NCBI RefSeq assembly: GCF_009372255.1
Contig: NZ_LXGN01000034.1
Location: 62,001-126,000, forward strand
DNA: 64,000 nt
Reading direction: 5' to 3'
DNA from: Acinetobacter guerrae
Lineage (GTDB): Bacteria; Pseudomonadota; Gammaproteobacteria; Pseudomonadales; Moraxellaceae
The number at the start of each line of letters is the position of its first letter. Position 1 is the stretch's first letter. The notes under the pieces are model-generated. The model had not been told where the DNA came from and did no database searches. It was given only the letters and a program-made list of their open reading frames with translations. Of the stretch, positions 27,670-37,075 are shown one piece after another. The translations under genes and the position numbers were made by a program.

Positions 27670-28152
27670 TTATGGCCAAGCATTACTCAATCGTTCTGCA
27701 TCAGCTGCGTGTTCATCAGCTTTTTGTGCCACTTTTCTATATTCAGAGATGCAACTTTCGAGTATGTCACCGCTGGTATTGGTGTATTCAATGACGGTTT
27801 CTTTGGTAGCTGCGGACAAACGCTGCTTTGCATCGGCAAGTTGCTTTGACATGCTGTTAGCACTTGACTGAGCAGCAATAGCATCAGACTGAATTTGCTT
27901 AATTTTGACATTGTAATTTTGCTCTACTTTTGTAGTTTGCTCTGCCCAAACTTTTTCTTGAATTGTTGCATCAGCTTTGGCTTTAGCAATTGAGAGTTGT
28001 TGTGCTGCAACGTAGTCAGTGTGTAGTTTCTTCTGATCTTTGATTTCAGCAGCTTGATGATTTTGAATAAACAAACAGATGAGCAATAAAAAAGCGAGAA
28101 CCACAATGATGCATTCTCGCCAGAATTTTAAGAGAACGTATAATTGCATCAT
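27670..28152 (-). CDS. i-spanin (Rz-like)
   Basis: Spanins disrupt the outer membrane at the end of phage lysis. The 160-residue protein has one N-terminal membrane span (about residues 10-30, IIVVLAFLLLICLFI) and a long helical periplasmic domain rich in K, Q and A. The start ATG 28152 overlaps the endolysin stop by 4 nt. A lipoprotein gene (Rz1) is nested inside in another frame, which strongly supports the spanin call. Confidence 0.85.
   Translation of the reverse strand: MMQLYVLLKFWRECIIVVLAFLLLICLFIQNHQAAEIKDQKKLHTDYVAAQQLSIAKAKADATIQEKVWAEQTTKVEQNYNVKIKQIQSDAIAAQSSANSMSKQLADAKQRLSAATKETVIEYTNTSGDILESCISEYRKVAQKADEHAADAERLSNAWP
27687..27911 (-). CDS. o-spanin (Rz1-like lipoprotein), nested in Rz
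   Basis: The 74-residue product starts MSKLSKFSLMLLLLSQVLTAC, with lipobox LTAC (Cys21), then a proline-containing stretch QLPKKPSLNTPIP. It sits fully within the i-spanin gene in another frame, the classic Rz/Rz1 layout. Outer-membrane lipoprotein that should bind the i-spanin C-terminus. Confidence 0.82.
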   Translation of the reverse strand: MSKLSKFSLMLLLLSQVLTACQSNLPMQSSVCPQLPKKPSLNTPIPAVTYSKVASLNIEKWHKKLMNTQLMQND

Positions 28153-28658
28153 TGATTGACCCCCATGCATTTCTGATAACGATCAACTTGTCTGGTCCAG
28201 ACGCCATAACAATCGTTAGACCGTATTGAACAATCACGCTTTGCAACGTACTTCCATTTCAACAAAGACTTGCATGCAGCGACGTACTGACCAGATTCTA
28301 AGTTTGAAAGCATTGAAGATGAACGCCAGTTGCTTTGCCCAAAGTTGTACATGAAATCTAAATACAGATCATATTCAGCCTGTGATAACTTCACGCCCTG
28401 CAATGACTTTCTAAACGTAATTTCATCTTTAGAGATATGTGCTTTACTAATTTCGATGGCACGTTTCTGATCAATTGGCTTATCCGTCATTTTGACTTTT
28501 GTGCCGTTCTCATATTGAGTTGAACCAATACCAATCGTCGCAACACCTCCCGTATCTTTATACGGCGTTGGAGAATAGCCCTCGTAATGAATTAGAGACA
28601 CAAAAAAAACAGCCGAAGCTGCTAGTGATGTTACTATTAGTTTAGTCTTGCTCGACAT
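28149..28658 (-). CDS. Phage endolysin, lysozyme family GH24, with signal-anchor-like N-terminus
   Basis: This muramidase cleaves peptidoglycan at lysis. The catalytic triad spacing E-x8-D-x5-T is present: Glu26 (HYEGYS), Asp35 (YKDTGG) and Thr41 (TIGIGST). Residues 7-23 (LIVTSLAASAVFFVSLI) form a weakly hydrophobic segment ahead of the catalytic Glu, as in SAR endolysins such as P21 and P1 Lyz. The start ATG 28658 follows GGAGGT. It overlaps the holin gene upstream and Rz downstream. Confidence 0.88.
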   Translation of the reverse strand: MSSKTKLIVTSLAASAVFFVSLIHYEGYSPTPYKDTGGVATIGIGSTQYENGTKVKMTDKPIDQKRAIEISKAHISKDEITFRKSLQGVKLSQAEYDLYLDFMYNFGQSNWRSSSMLSNLESGQYVAACKSLLKWKYVAKRDCSIRSNDCYGVWTRQVDRYQKCMGVNQ

Positions 28659-28914
28659 CATTACCTCCTTTTAATCGCTCAACACGAATCTGATGCTCAG
28701 TGATTTTCATTTGATGCTCTATCTTCTCGCGTCGATTACGACCAATCGCAAAGTAGAGTTGAATTAACAAACCACACGCCGCTATGAATAAGCCTCCCCA
28801 TGCAATAACATCAACTTGAGCCATAAAAGCAAAAAATGAAGTCATGCTACTGGCCATAGTTACTTTTTGACTTATTGCTACAGCACTTGCTTCAACTGTA
28901 GAAGTGTCCTGCAT
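28642..28914 (-). CDS. Holin-like membrane protein
   Basis: The 90-residue product has one or two hydrophobic segments (about 21-34 and 37-57, IAWGGLFIAACGLLIQLYFAI) and a charged C-terminus (RNRREKIEHQMKITEHQIRV). This matches class II holins or pinholins that time lysis. It overlaps the endolysin start, with GGAGAAAAG before its ATG. Family assignment rests on size, topology and position. Confidence 0.75.
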   Translation of the reverse strand: MQDTSTVEASAVAISQKVTMASSMTSFFAFMAQVDVIAWGGLFIAACGLLIQLYFAIGRNRREKIEHQMKITEHQIRVERLKGGNDVEQD

Positions 28915-28994
28915 TTACTTTTCTCCAGATATAAAAAAACCGCCAGAATGACGGTGATATTTGATTAGATGTTCGAGTGAAAAGCTTTTTTATT

Positions 28995-30311
28995 TTATAC
29001 AAGCTTACCTAAACACATAGGCAGAATTAAACCAGTCATATTACTATTTTGCGAATATGATTTAAAGTCGACTCGTTGATAATCAGATACACTTGCTACT
29101 TGTTGCAATACATAAACGCTGACTGCATTAATAGACGTACTACCGCTAGGAACTAGGATATTAAATGAATTGCGTGTGGTAGAAAGACCATAAGGAACTA
29201 TTTGGATTTTCCAGTCAGAATTGTTTAGTGTAAAAAACAAACCGTTAGAGCTAATTTGACCAACAATGCTAACTTTTCCTCTCAGCCACAAATTTCCGTT
29301 AATCTTAGCAACTTCAATTAACGTACCTGTGTTATCTATTTGTGTAGCTAAAACCGTGCCAGTAATAGATTTTATATCAACCCACACTGGCTCAGTCGCT
29401 TTCGCATTAATTTGTGCTTGCAGCTTACCCAACATCTGCCCCAACGTATCAGTAGCAGCTAAAGCCGTATTCGTACCAATAGCATAAGCACTGAATACGA
29501 CATCAAATATCTTTGACTGCCCGCTAAGACTTGAAAATAGTCCTGATAAAGCCACTGGCGCAACATCAGCAGACTGTAATGCTGTATCAGCTTTTGCACC
29601 TTGCGCTGCTGTAGCAGCACCTAAACTTTGTGCTGTAATTTGGCTCACAAGCTGCTGTGCTGTACCAAGCTTTTCAGCAGCAATATTCGTTCGAGCATTC
29701 TCTTTCTGAATCTCTGTTAAAGCTTGCGTTGCAACATCAAAACGCACTCGATTTGCAACAGACTGATTCAATGTTTCAATGATGCTTTGTTCATTCAGAA
29801 TCGCATCAGCCAGCTCATAAATGGTGTTGAGAGCTTCAGGAGCAGAACCGACTAGATTCGCAATCTGCTGATTCACATAAGCTTGATCTGCTTTTGTATC
29901 CACTAATTGAGATAAAAGTGCCAGAGCTTGAATATCAGCTTTAGTCAGTAGCGCTAAACGATTCTGTTCAATCTGCTGCTGTGCTTGTTCAAAGTCAGCT
30001 TGATCAGTCTTTGTCGATATTTTTAACTCATTTGTCTGAGCCAAAGTACGCACTGACTCGATTTCACTTTCCAGTGCTATTTTAGCTGAAGCGACAGAAC
30101 CAGAAGGCTCGGCATTAACGTCAGAAGCATTTAAAACTACAGTTCCAGTTTTACCATTAACAGAATTAACGGCGCCAGTACCACCAATATTTACGGGATC
30201 AGTGATCAACACACCTAATGGCAATCTTGCAGAAACTTCAGAGGGTGAAACATCCGAATCAAGTGGAATCGGACTATTTTCCCAAAAAACACGTATGCCC
30301 AAATTAGTCAT
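28995..30311 (-). CDS. Phage tail fibre protein
   Basis: A 438-residue fibre-like protein. The N-terminal part carries a collagen- or fibre-linker segment VNSVNGKTGTVVLNASDVNA, the middle is a helical coiled-coil region (about residues 75-260) rich in Q, A and E, and the C-terminal part is beta-rich and probably contacts the receptor. It lies at the end of the tail module and overlaps the previous gene by 4 nt. The host range determinant cannot be read from sequence. Confidence 0.75.
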   Translation of the reverse strand: MTNLGIRVFWENSPIPLDSDVSPSEVSARLPLGVLITDPVNIGGTGAVNSVNGKTGTVVLNASDVNAEPSGSVASAKIALESEIESVRTLAQTNELKISTKTDQADFEQAQQQIEQNRLALLTKADIQALALLSQLVDTKADQAYVNQQIANLVGSAPEALNTIYELADAILNEQSIIETLNQSVANRVRFDVATQALTEIQKENARTNIAAEKLGTAQQLVSQITAQSLGAATAAQGAKADTALQSADVAPVALSGLFSSLSGQSKIFDVVFSAYAIGTNTALAATDTLGQMLGKLQAQINAKATEPVWVDIKSITGTVLATQIDNTGTLIEVAKINGNLWLRGKVSIVGQISSNGLFFTLNNSDWKIQIVPYGLSTTRNSFNILVPSGSTSINAVSVYVLQQVASVSDYQRVDFKSYSQNSNMTGLILPMCLGKLV

Positions 30312-30667
30312 GAAATAGCCTCATCAACTTCAAATTTGTACTTACTCGAATGCTTTATTTGCTCATTAATCATTACTTTAATATCAAATAGTGCAAACCC
30401 ACTTTTCCATGTTGCAGAAACATTTGGGGCGACCGATAGAAGAACAAACCCTTTGTCTGTTTGTTGGTTTGGATATATGGTAACCTCTGGTTCTGCAATC
30501 AACCGCCCTTGAATATCGACAATCTTTACTGCAATTTCCATTTCTTGGGTTATTTCAAATCCTTCACCAGTCTTAATATCGTAAAGTTGAAAAGGAACTT
30601 TAAAAGTGTCACCGGCGATAAAATACGGAATTACTTTCTGAGCACTGTTAATGCAATGTGGATTCAT
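30308..30667 (-). CDS. Phage tail-region protein, unknown
   Basis: 119 residues, started at ATG 30667 with a strong GAGAGGGGAATT upstream. Beta-rich, with the segment YFIAGDTFKVPFQLYDIKT. It lies between two fibre-type genes and overlaps the next one by 4 nt, so it is probably a structural or fibre-associated protein. No family recognised. Confidence 0.6.
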   Translation of the reverse strand: MNPHCINSAQKVIPYFIAGDTFKVPFQLYDIKTGEGFEITQEMEIAVKIVDIQGRLIAEPEVTIYPNQQTDKGFVLLSVAPNVSATWKSGFALFDIKVMINEQIKHSSKYKFEVDEAIS

Positions 30668-30695
30668 AATTCCCCTCTCAATTTGGGTAATAAAA

Positions 30696-30713
30696 AACCA
30701 CCCGAAGGTGGTT
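30696..30713 (-). terminator. UUCG-loop hairpin between fibre genes
   Basis: Minus strand: AACCACC-TTCG-GGTGGTT then TTTT. It has a cUUCGg-type tetraloop and could partly terminate. The same hairpin occurs at 38948-38965. Confidence 0.7.
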
Positions 30714-30734
30714 AGAAAATGATGTTTTAATCCA

Positions 30735-31619
30735 TTAGATTCCAGGGAAGTATTGTGCGCCACATGACTGCACTGCGATTATATCTTCAAAGGTTTCTCC
30801 GTCCGTAGTTACTAGGAATCTAAACAAATCAGCATTAGCGCCCATTAGATTTTCGGATGGGTAAATATTCAAAGTTACAGGGTACACTGACGAAGATGAA
30901 CCACCTGCAATGTGGCCTCCAAAGGACTGAAAATATGCTCCTTCTGGATTTTGAGTTCCACTACTTGAAACAATTAAAAAGACTCCATTGTTGACTTGCT
31001 TATTCCAAAGGATTTGATATAAGGCGTAAGATAAATCTCTTGATGCATCGCCCGTATTACCCTCAACAACTGATGTTGTTTTTGGGTAAATCACCACGCC
31101 ATTTGGGCCAACAAATTCCAGAGTTAAAGCGTATGTTTTACTAGAATCTATCCCCGTTTCTATTGAGTCAAAGGCAATATAGTCGGGTGTACACGAAATA
31201 TTAGCTGCTGGCGCTAAACAAAAGGTTAGTACTCCAGAATCCCAGTCCACATCTAGCGTTGGGTTTGTATTCATAGCCCAGCCTTGATCATTCTCATGGA
31301 CTGATCCAGATATCTTAACTCTTAAAAATTCATCAGAAATGTTTTTAAAAGTCCAATGTGTTTCTATCCCGTGGTCATTAAAATCTAGAATACTCTCAAT
31401 CGAGTCGATGTAATCATAAAAGATTCCATTAACTTCCATTGTCGGATTTACCCAGATACCACCTGTTTCTACGGTATCTGTTGCCCCAGCGCAACTAATC
31501 AGAGGTGGTTGAGGCTCACCGCCAGATGACCCATTAAAGTTCAAAGAATTACCATTCACTGTAATTTCGGAAAAAAATAAAGGGGTGTTTAGCCCCTTTG
31601 GAATGTGATCAAAAATCAT
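30735..31619 (-). CDS. Phage tail-associated protein, unknown
   Basis: 294 residues, started at ATG 31619 overlapping the stop of the fibre-assembly gene (ATGA). Entirely beta-rich with Gly, Asn and Ser: FNGSSGGEPQPPLI, TYALTLEFVGPNGVVIYPK and VTLNIYPSENLMGANADLF. Position downstream of a fibre and its assembly protein suggests a second receptor-binding or fibre-tip protein. No catalytic motif seen. Confidence 0.6.
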   Translation of the reverse strand: MIFDHIPKGLNTPLFFSEITVNGNSLNFNGSSGGEPQPPLISCAGATDTVETGGIWVNPTMEVNGIFYDYIDSIESILDFNDHGIETHWTFKNISDEFLRVKISGSVHENDQGWAMNTNPTLDVDWDSGVLTFCLAPAANISCTPDYIAFDSIETGIDSSKTYALTLEFVGPNGVVIYPKTTSVVEGNTGDASRDLSYALYQILWNKQVNNGVFLIVSSSGTQNPEGAYFQSFGGHIAGGSSSSVYPVTLNIYPSENLMGANADLFRFLVTTDGETFEDIIAVQSCGAQYFPGI

Positions 31620-32110
31620 AAATTCATAGCCTCCACCCACAAAATATCAACTTGATCATCCGTCAAATTAAGAAGTTGAGAGATCTGAGCAACGGAATCG
31701 CTTGTACGTTCAAACTGAGTGCTTTCACGATATTCAATACTGATCAACTTTTTCTGTTTTACATCTTCGATATTTGAAATTGCAGTTTCGACTTGTTCAT
31801 CAAGATTATGTAATGCAAGAACTAGCATGAACTGACGTCGTGTGAGTGGCATAACAGTTTTAAGTAAATCTGCTCGTTTTTCTTCTGCGGTGCGTGGATC
31901 AACCCACTTCTTACCACTCCAAACATGAAATGATGTCGGTTTAGGGGATGTTGTGATTAAATCAGATTTAATGTAACAACCAGTATTTAACTTAGTCAGT
32001 AGCTCAATGTGTTGCTCCTGATTTATTTCAATCAGATCATTAGGTAGATCAGAATAGTTTAGTTCAGATGCAAAAAAGGCTTGGCGTGAAACGCTAAATA
32101 AAATAGTCAT
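31616..32110 (-). CDS. Tail fibre assembly protein
   Basis: 164 residues. It resembles the phage tail-fibre assembly family: a central VWSGKKWVDPRTAEEKRADLL and the C-terminal helical part with LTRRQFMLVLAL and LNLTDDQVDILWVEAM. These chaperones help fold and attach fibres and usually follow the fibre gene, as here (12 nt after it). Overlaps the next gene by 4 nt. Confidence 0.75.
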   Translation of the reverse strand: MTILFSVSRQAFFASELNYSDLPNDLIEINQEQHIELLTKLNTGCYIKSDLITTSPKPTSFHVWSGKKWVDPRTAEEKRADLLKTVMPLTRRQFMLVLALHNLDEQVETAISNIEDVKQKKLISIEYRESTQFERTSDSVAQISQLLNLTDDQVDILWVEAMNL

Positions 32111-32122
32111 TTAAAACTTTCC

Positions 32123-33139
32123 TCAGTTACCAATAGCAATCCAGCCAAAATTTAATGTACCAGCCGTGGTTCTTACATTAAAACCAGAAGTCGAATAGTC
32201 ATCATATCCGTGTGATTCACGTCCATCTCTATCAGACACTTGAACACTAAACAGCTTATTAGGGAAAGTAATGGGAAAATTAACATGGGTATAATCCCCA
32301 CCCGCTGAAATACCCCATTGAATAATCATGCCATTTGGTAGAGAAGAATACCCATTATCTCCAGAGAAGAACTGGCCAAGTCCTAGATGTTCTTGAAAAT
32401 TTCCATTTTTACCTGTAACTAAGCCTGCATTTGTTATACTGGCTACTAAAATATTTGAGCTATTTAAAACGGCTATTTGACCATTTCGGATATCTAAATC
32501 GGAAGCACTGACTTTCTTATCGAAAATATAGTTGCCGCCAGTTGGGCCTGAACTTTGGAACAAAACATTATAATTGGTTGAATCAAGCGAAATGCAAACA
32601 TTCGCTGCATTATTTGATGACTGTACCCACAGAGGGTGAACATAGGTTTGACCAGTAATTACTACATCACCACTAATCTGCCCACCAGACTTATCATACT
32701 TATTGTTAAGTAAGGACTGGATTTGAGTCGCTAGATATTCAACATCATCATAGGTTGAAAGATACTTCCAACCTGTTAAGTTCACATTAGGATTGTTGCC
32801 ATTATTGCTTACAGTGGAAAAATAAACTTCATTTTCATTGTCTGATAAGACCAAAGCTCCCTTGGCATATCCACCAATAGCATTAGCTAACTCACCGTTA
32901 AATTTATACATCCCGCCTGCATTCAGCCAGATCTGATGTTCAGATAGTAGTGCTAAAATGCCATTCATATCCTTACCACTAGGAGCTATTCCTCCAGAAA
33001 GTTTGTCCACCATTGTTTCAGGCGGAAAGCCTTGATCCAAAGAGGCTTTACCTTTGGTCGAAGTGGTCTTGGGAATAGTATTTTTTTGGCCATTTTTAGC
33101 AAATGGTGTGTCGTTAAGTGCTGGTTGAATTAATGACAT
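32123..33139 (-). CDS. Tail fibre / receptor-binding protein
   Basis: 338 residues, started at ATG 33139 (GGAG at 6 nt). The N-terminal region FPPETMVDKLSGGIAPSGKDMNGIL is the baseplate-attachment pattern of many Acinetobacter and Mu-like fibres. The C-terminal region ends with a beta domain (GMIIQWGISAGGDYTHVNFP) resembling fibre tips of the DUF-type gp53-like domain. It follows the gp48-like baseplate gene, as a fibre gene does in Mu. Confidence 0.78.
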   Translation of the reverse strand: MSLIQPALNDTPFAKNGQKNTIPKTTSTKGKASLDQGFPPETMVDKLSGGIAPSGKDMNGILALLSEHQIWLNAGGMYKFNGELANAIGGYAKGALVLSDNENEVYFSTVSNNGNNPNVNLTGWKYLSTYDDVEYLATQIQSLLNNKYDKSGGQISGDVVITGQTYVHPLWVQSSNNAANVCISLDSTNYNVLFQSSGPTGGNYIFDKKVSASDLDIRNGQIAVLNSSNILVASITNAGLVTGKNGNFQEHLGLGQFFSGDNGYSSLPNGMIIQWGISAGGDYTHVNFPITFPNKLFSVQVSDRDGRESHGYDDYSTSGFNVRTTAGTLNFGWIAIGN

Positions 33140-33153
33140 TGAAAGCTCCATCA

Positions 33154-33837
33154 TTATTTGCGGAAGCGGCCTTGATCGAATGGCTCAAAGTCCACTGCCT
33201 CAGAGAATCCGAATATTGGATCACCATTGATTTCATTAAAATCGAATAAACTGATATAAAACTGGGTGTGTGCTGGCTTGTAACGTCCAAGCAAACATGA
33301 CAATGCTTTAAAAGAATTTGATGCCTTTATTGCAGACTCATTACCAGTAAATTGAAGTAAAGAAGGTGAATTAATATCTAAAACTACTTTCCACGAGTGA
33401 CACCAATCTTCTGGCTTTGTGATAAATCCTATCGATTCATCATTGTCATAACGATTTTGATTAAATTCGCGGATCAGGATATTAAGGCCAAGTGATGCAG
33501 CAATTGATTTATAGTAATTAACAGTTTGCCCACCATCAGCGATCAGCTTTGCAACTACATATTGACGGTTTTGCTCAATATTGGCTGGCGCTCCAAAACA
33601 TTGATCTGGAATTCCAACCGTCATATTCCATTCATCAAGCAATGCAGTGCTAGTTGCAGGGAATGCATCTATAAGTAATTGAGCCGCATCCTCATCAATT
33701 TGCTGAAATGATTTTGCAAATCCTTCCATTAATTCATGCTGCGTTGTATCGAGCCCACGTGGCCATACTCGCCCACGCGGTAAAAGTGACTTTAATGATG
33801 CTGTATATTGTGCAAGTGAAAATCGTGATTTCGTCAT
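33154..33837 (-). CDS. Mu gp48-like baseplate protein (YmfQ/DUF2313)
   Basis: 227 residues with the family pattern LLPRGRVWPRGLDTTQHELM and ALLDEWNMTVGIPDQCFG. Started at ATG 33837 with GGAG at 6 nt; an earlier ATG overlaps the previous gene. In Mu-like phages this protein joins the baseplate wedge and links to the fibre. It lies between the gp47-like gene and the fibre. Confidence 0.85.
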   Translation of the reverse strand: MTKSRFSLAQYTASLKSLLPRGRVWPRGLDTTQHELMEGFAKSFQQIDEDAAQLLIDAFPATSTALLDEWNMTVGIPDQCFGAPANIEQNRQYVVAKLIADGGQTVNYYKSIAASLGLNILIREFNQNRYDNDESIGFITKPEDWCHSWKVVLDINSPSLLQFTGNESAIKASNSFKALSCLLGRYKPAHTQFYISLFDFNEINGDPIFGFSEAVDFEPFDQGRFRK

Positions 33838-33838
33838 G

Positions 33839-34945
33839 TCAGCTCCATGTGATATTCCCAAGCACTGCTATAGAGCTATTAGCCACAGAAATATCGGCAA
33901 CGGGTGATAAGATTGTAAAATCATTAACACTTTCCACTTTGCTCACAGCAGCCCACAAAGAAGAAATTAAAACTTTTTTACCTGGTGACGAGTTATTTAA
34001 AAGAGCGGACTTTAGTGAATCGTTGACTGCTGCTCGATCAGAAATAGCCACTCCTTGAATGGTTATGTTGATTTGCTCGATCGTAGGTGCAAGCGCATAA
34101 ACCAGTGCTGTCACTGGGCGCAAAGGATAAATATAATTTGCTACGGTTAATTGGTCACCTGAAGCGGTTGTATCACGATTTTCCTCAGCGGCAACCCCAT
34201 TAGAGCCTTGTGGTAAACCATAAGGATTGCCAGCACTTGATTCAATTAAAAAATACACTCCTACCGTACCAGGACCATAGATGAGTGGCACACACCAAGC
34301 ACGACTCACAATTGAAACTTCAGCTGCCCATTCTTCGTAATCATTTTTTGCACCACCCTGCGGGGTAGATTGATAAGCAGCAATGACGCGCGTTTTAAAA
34401 CTATCCTGACTCTCCAAATCTGAGCCACCCGATATAATTTCAGAAATACCTGATGAATTAACCCCTGCGATGGACTGACCTAATGCAAATTGGGTTCCCG
34501 CTTCACAGTTCCCAGCCACCCCACTAATACCATCAATATCTGCTACAGCTTTGATGGTGACAGTCATGACACCATTGCTATAACTTGAATCAATTACAGT
34601 GTATTGCTTACTGTCGCTGCGAATGACTTTTGTGCCAATGGGAATGCTCGCTCCTGCAATAGCACTAAACTTTACCTTGCCAGATGCTTGTGTGGCTGCC
34701 TTTTGATATACGCCTCGTAATGCTCCCCATGCTGCGAGATATTCGTCTGTGGCGGTATAAGGCGTTGCTTGCAATGCAATATAATCCAGATAACCATATT
34801 GTTGATGAATCATGCCTGCAAGGGTGGTACCTAAAATATTGAGGTTTGAAAATCGTAGCAAGGCATCTGATTTTTTTAAGCTTGAAGTGATGTTTTGTAG
34901 TGAACGTTGGATAAGTGCTGTTAAAGTGGGTCGATTAAATGCCAT
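33839..34945 (-). CDS. Baseplate J-like protein (Mu gp47)
   Basis: 368 residues. Baseplate J family features include AGASIPIGTKVIRSD, GGSDLESQDSFKTRVIAAYQ and the segment AWCVPLIYGPGTVGVYFLIE. Part of the contractile-tail baseplate wedge. Its start abuts the gp46-like stop and its own stop the next start. Confidence 0.88.
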   Translation of the reverse strand: MAFNRPTLTALIQRSLQNITSSLKKSDALLRFSNLNILGTTLAGMIHQQYGYLDYIALQATPYTATDEYLAAWGALRGVYQKAATQASGKVKFSAIAGASIPIGTKVIRSDSKQYTVIDSSYSNGVMTVTIKAVADIDGISGVAGNCEAGTQFALGQSIAGVNSSGISEIISGGSDLESQDSFKTRVIAAYQSTPQGGAKNDYEEWAAEVSIVSRAWCVPLIYGPGTVGVYFLIESSAGNPYGLPQGSNGVAAEENRDTTASGDQLTVANYIYPLRPVTALVYALAPTIEQINITIQGVAISDRAAVNDSLKSALLNNSSPGKKVLISSLWAAVSKVESVNDFTILSPVADISVANSSIAVLGNITWS

Positions 34946-35392
34946 TTACCATAGCTCCTCTGAAATTTTGCTTACCACACTTCCATCTTGCCGATATGCA
35001 ATAACCGTCATTCTGATTTGATTCGGTTTTACAAATTTGGCTTGTACATCGAATCGAGCAACTATTTGGTCATCAAGCATCCATTGCAAAGCTTCATTTG
35101 CATAGTTTATTGCGTCTCGTTCGACGGATAGAGGCGCTTTACGGCGATCGAGTAGATAAAGTCGTGAGCCTATTGGATAGAGCTGTCCTGTATCAGCCCA
35201 CCACCCTCGACGATCAAGCCGTGTTGTATTGGTTGCATCTGGCAAATCGTCATTAATATCGGCAACTCGATCGGTAAATAAACTTATAAAGACGGCGGTC
35301 TGCACATCGGATCCTGAAAGCAATGATCCATCTAATACAGCATAGTCACCTACTGCCGCTTGGGTATCCCATATTGTCTGAATGTCAGCCAT
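34946..35392 (-). CDS. Mu gp46-like baseplate protein
   Basis: 148 residues, started at ATG 35392 (MADIQTIWDT). The GP46 family pattern TAVFISLFTDRVADINDDL and DRRGWWADTG is clear. An upstream in-frame extension would include a terminator hairpin, so it is unlikely. Small baseplate component. Confidence 0.82.
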   Translation of the reverse strand: MADIQTIWDTQAAVGDYAVLDGSLLSGSDVQTAVFISLFTDRVADINDDLPDATNTTRLDRRGWWADTGQLYPIGSRLYLLDRRKAPLSVERDAINYANEALQWMLDDQIVARFDVQAKFVKPNQIRMTVIAYRQDGSVVSKISEELW

Positions 35393-35408
35393 TGTTGTTC
35401 CCAAAATA

Positions 35409-35431
35409 AAACCCCAACAAAGTGGGGTTTT
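35409..35431 (-). terminator. Terminator inside the tail operon
   Basis: Minus strand: AACCCC-ACTTTGTT-GGGGTT then TTATTTT, between the gp45-like and gp46-like genes. Read-through would be needed for downstream tail genes, which fits antitermination by Q. Confidence 0.8.
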
Positions 35432-35447
35432 TGAAATACATATCTGC

Positions 35448-35981
35448 TTATGATGGTGAGGAAGTAGCACCACCGCGAGAATCTATATGTGTATGGTCTT
35501 TCAGAGACTTACCACCACCCATGAAGTCGTTACCTGTGGCGACCCCATCTTTAAATACAACACCATTAATCGTAAATGTACCTGAACTATTAATAGAGCC
35601 AGTACCGTCACCATTTAATTGAATGATTGATCCAGACTTGTCTTTGAGGGTAATACCTGCGCGCGTGATATAAACTTCCTGTCCCTGATCATCTGAAATA
35701 CAAACTTCGCCTTTGGTTAAGTTGCGTTTACGGCTTTTGGCGTGATGGGTAGCCACTACAATGCCAGTGCTTTTGTTACCACCAAAATACAAGACCAATG
35801 CGTTATGGCCATCTGGGGGGGATGATTGAAAGCCATATTCTGCATATCTCGGAATATTGTCCTTAGTTTCAATTGGATTAAGCTTTACTTGTACTGTCTG
35901 AACATCGGAATCATCAGATGATACAAATCCCCATCCAAGTCCTATCAGATTTCTTAAACCATGCAACATTTTGTCTATCAT
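35448..35981 (-). CDS. Mu gp45-like baseplate spike protein
   Basis: 177 residues. The beta-helical spike pattern GKGEVCISDDQGQEVYITRAGITLKDKS is seen as LTKGEVCISDD and YITRAGITLKDKSGSII, with a C-terminal DHTHIDSRGG metal-type tip. The trimer forms the membrane-piercing spike under the tail tube. Overlaps the gp44-like gene by 4 nt. Confidence 0.85.
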   Translation of the reverse strand: MIDKMLHGLRNLIGLGWGFVSSDDSDVQTVQVKLNPIETKDNIPRYAEYGFQSSPPDGHNALVLYFGGNKSTGIVVATHHAKSRKRNLTKGEVCISDDQGQEVYITRAGITLKDKSGSIIQLNGDGTGSINSSGTFTINGVVFKDGVATGNDFMGGGKSLKDHTHIDSRGGATSSPS

Positions 35982-37075
35982 GTTGTGATTCCTTGATTTG
36001 CATTAAGAACATCGGTAGGAAGTCCTTTAACTGGTACAACTGGTTCTGGTGTAAATGAGCCTAATGGCATAATAAGCATATCGCAATGTGTACCCATTTC
36101 ATCAAGCCGATAAGTCACCTCACCAATGAGCCAGTTTTTAGCAAAAAGTCCCAGTTTTAAAATATTGACTTGAATTTGCGTATTAGGCTTATATAGAACA
36201 TCATTATAATCTCGCCAAGATGATACCGTTGCCCGCAACATATTACTGCGCCCATAACGGCGGTTCATTTCCCATTGCGCTCGTTTTTGAGCCACTTCGA
36301 AACCCGCGTCGCCATCTTCTGGAATAATGTAAAGAGGCCTATATCTCGGTACAGTTGGATCTGGAACAGTGTAGTACCCAATACCGCTATCAGACGGGAT
36401 ATCCATTGCTGCGGCCGCAGCTTGATTGACAACAATATAATGTGAATAACGCTGATCCATGCCACTGACAAAACTGGCGCTTTCCACGTTGCTGCCCTGA
36501 GTTAAAGAACCCGATGCGGTTTCACTATTCTCACGATTCAGTACCAGATTCCCATATTCATTCTCATAATAAAGCACTTGAGCCACACGACAAACGCGGT
36601 CAATTACCGCAGCAGGCGTTTCACCCAAGTTAATGTTTTGGACTGATACCACATCGTTTGCATCGATATTGGAAGTCACGGTAATTCCGAAATCTTCACA
36701 CAATGACTCCGCAATACTTTGTACGGTGCAATTTTGGAATTGCATTCCCTTGTAAACTGCCGAGCAATCAACTAGATCGCTGCATATTCCACGACCCACG
36801 ACTTGGATAACATGTTGATTATCTGAAATGTTATTAATAACTCGGTCTACATAACCAGTGATAACCAAATCATCACCAATATAAACACGGCATTTGCTAC
36901 CCTCATTTATCACCACGCTTGGAGCAGATGAGTTAGGGGATTTATCCGTCATCTGCAAATCAAAATTATTGGGTATTCGCTCAATGCCCCGTGTGATCGA
37001 GAGTCGATTCCAACCTGTGACAATCAGCTCATCACTACCACTTGCAACCTTAAGACTAACAATATTGCTTTTCAT
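35978..37075 (-). CDS. Mu gp44-like baseplate hub protein
   Basis: 365 residues. It resembles the baseplate hub (gp44/gpD-like) proteins: WNRLSITRGIERIPNNFDL at the start, VQSIAESLCEDFGITVTS and the segment RAQWEMNRRYGRSNMLRATV. Forms the hub at the tube base. Overlaps both neighbours by 4 nt. Confidence 0.82.
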   Translation of the reverse strand: MKSNIVSLKVASGSDELIVTGWNRLSITRGIERIPNNFDLQMTDKSPNSSAPSVVINEGSKCRVYIGDDLVITGYVDRVINNISDNQHVIQVVGRGICSDLVDCSAVYKGMQFQNCTVQSIAESLCEDFGITVTSNIDANDVVSVQNINLGETPAAVIDRVCRVAQVLYYENEYGNLVLNRENSETASGSLTQGSNVESASFVSGMDQRYSHYIVVNQAAAAAMDIPSDSGIGYYTVPDPTVPRYRPLYIIPEDGDAGFEVAQKRAQWEMNRRYGRSNMLRATVSSWRDYNDVLYKPNTQIQVNILKLGLFAKNWLIGEVTYRLDEMGTHCDMLIMPLGSFTPEPVVPVKGLPTDVLNANQGITT

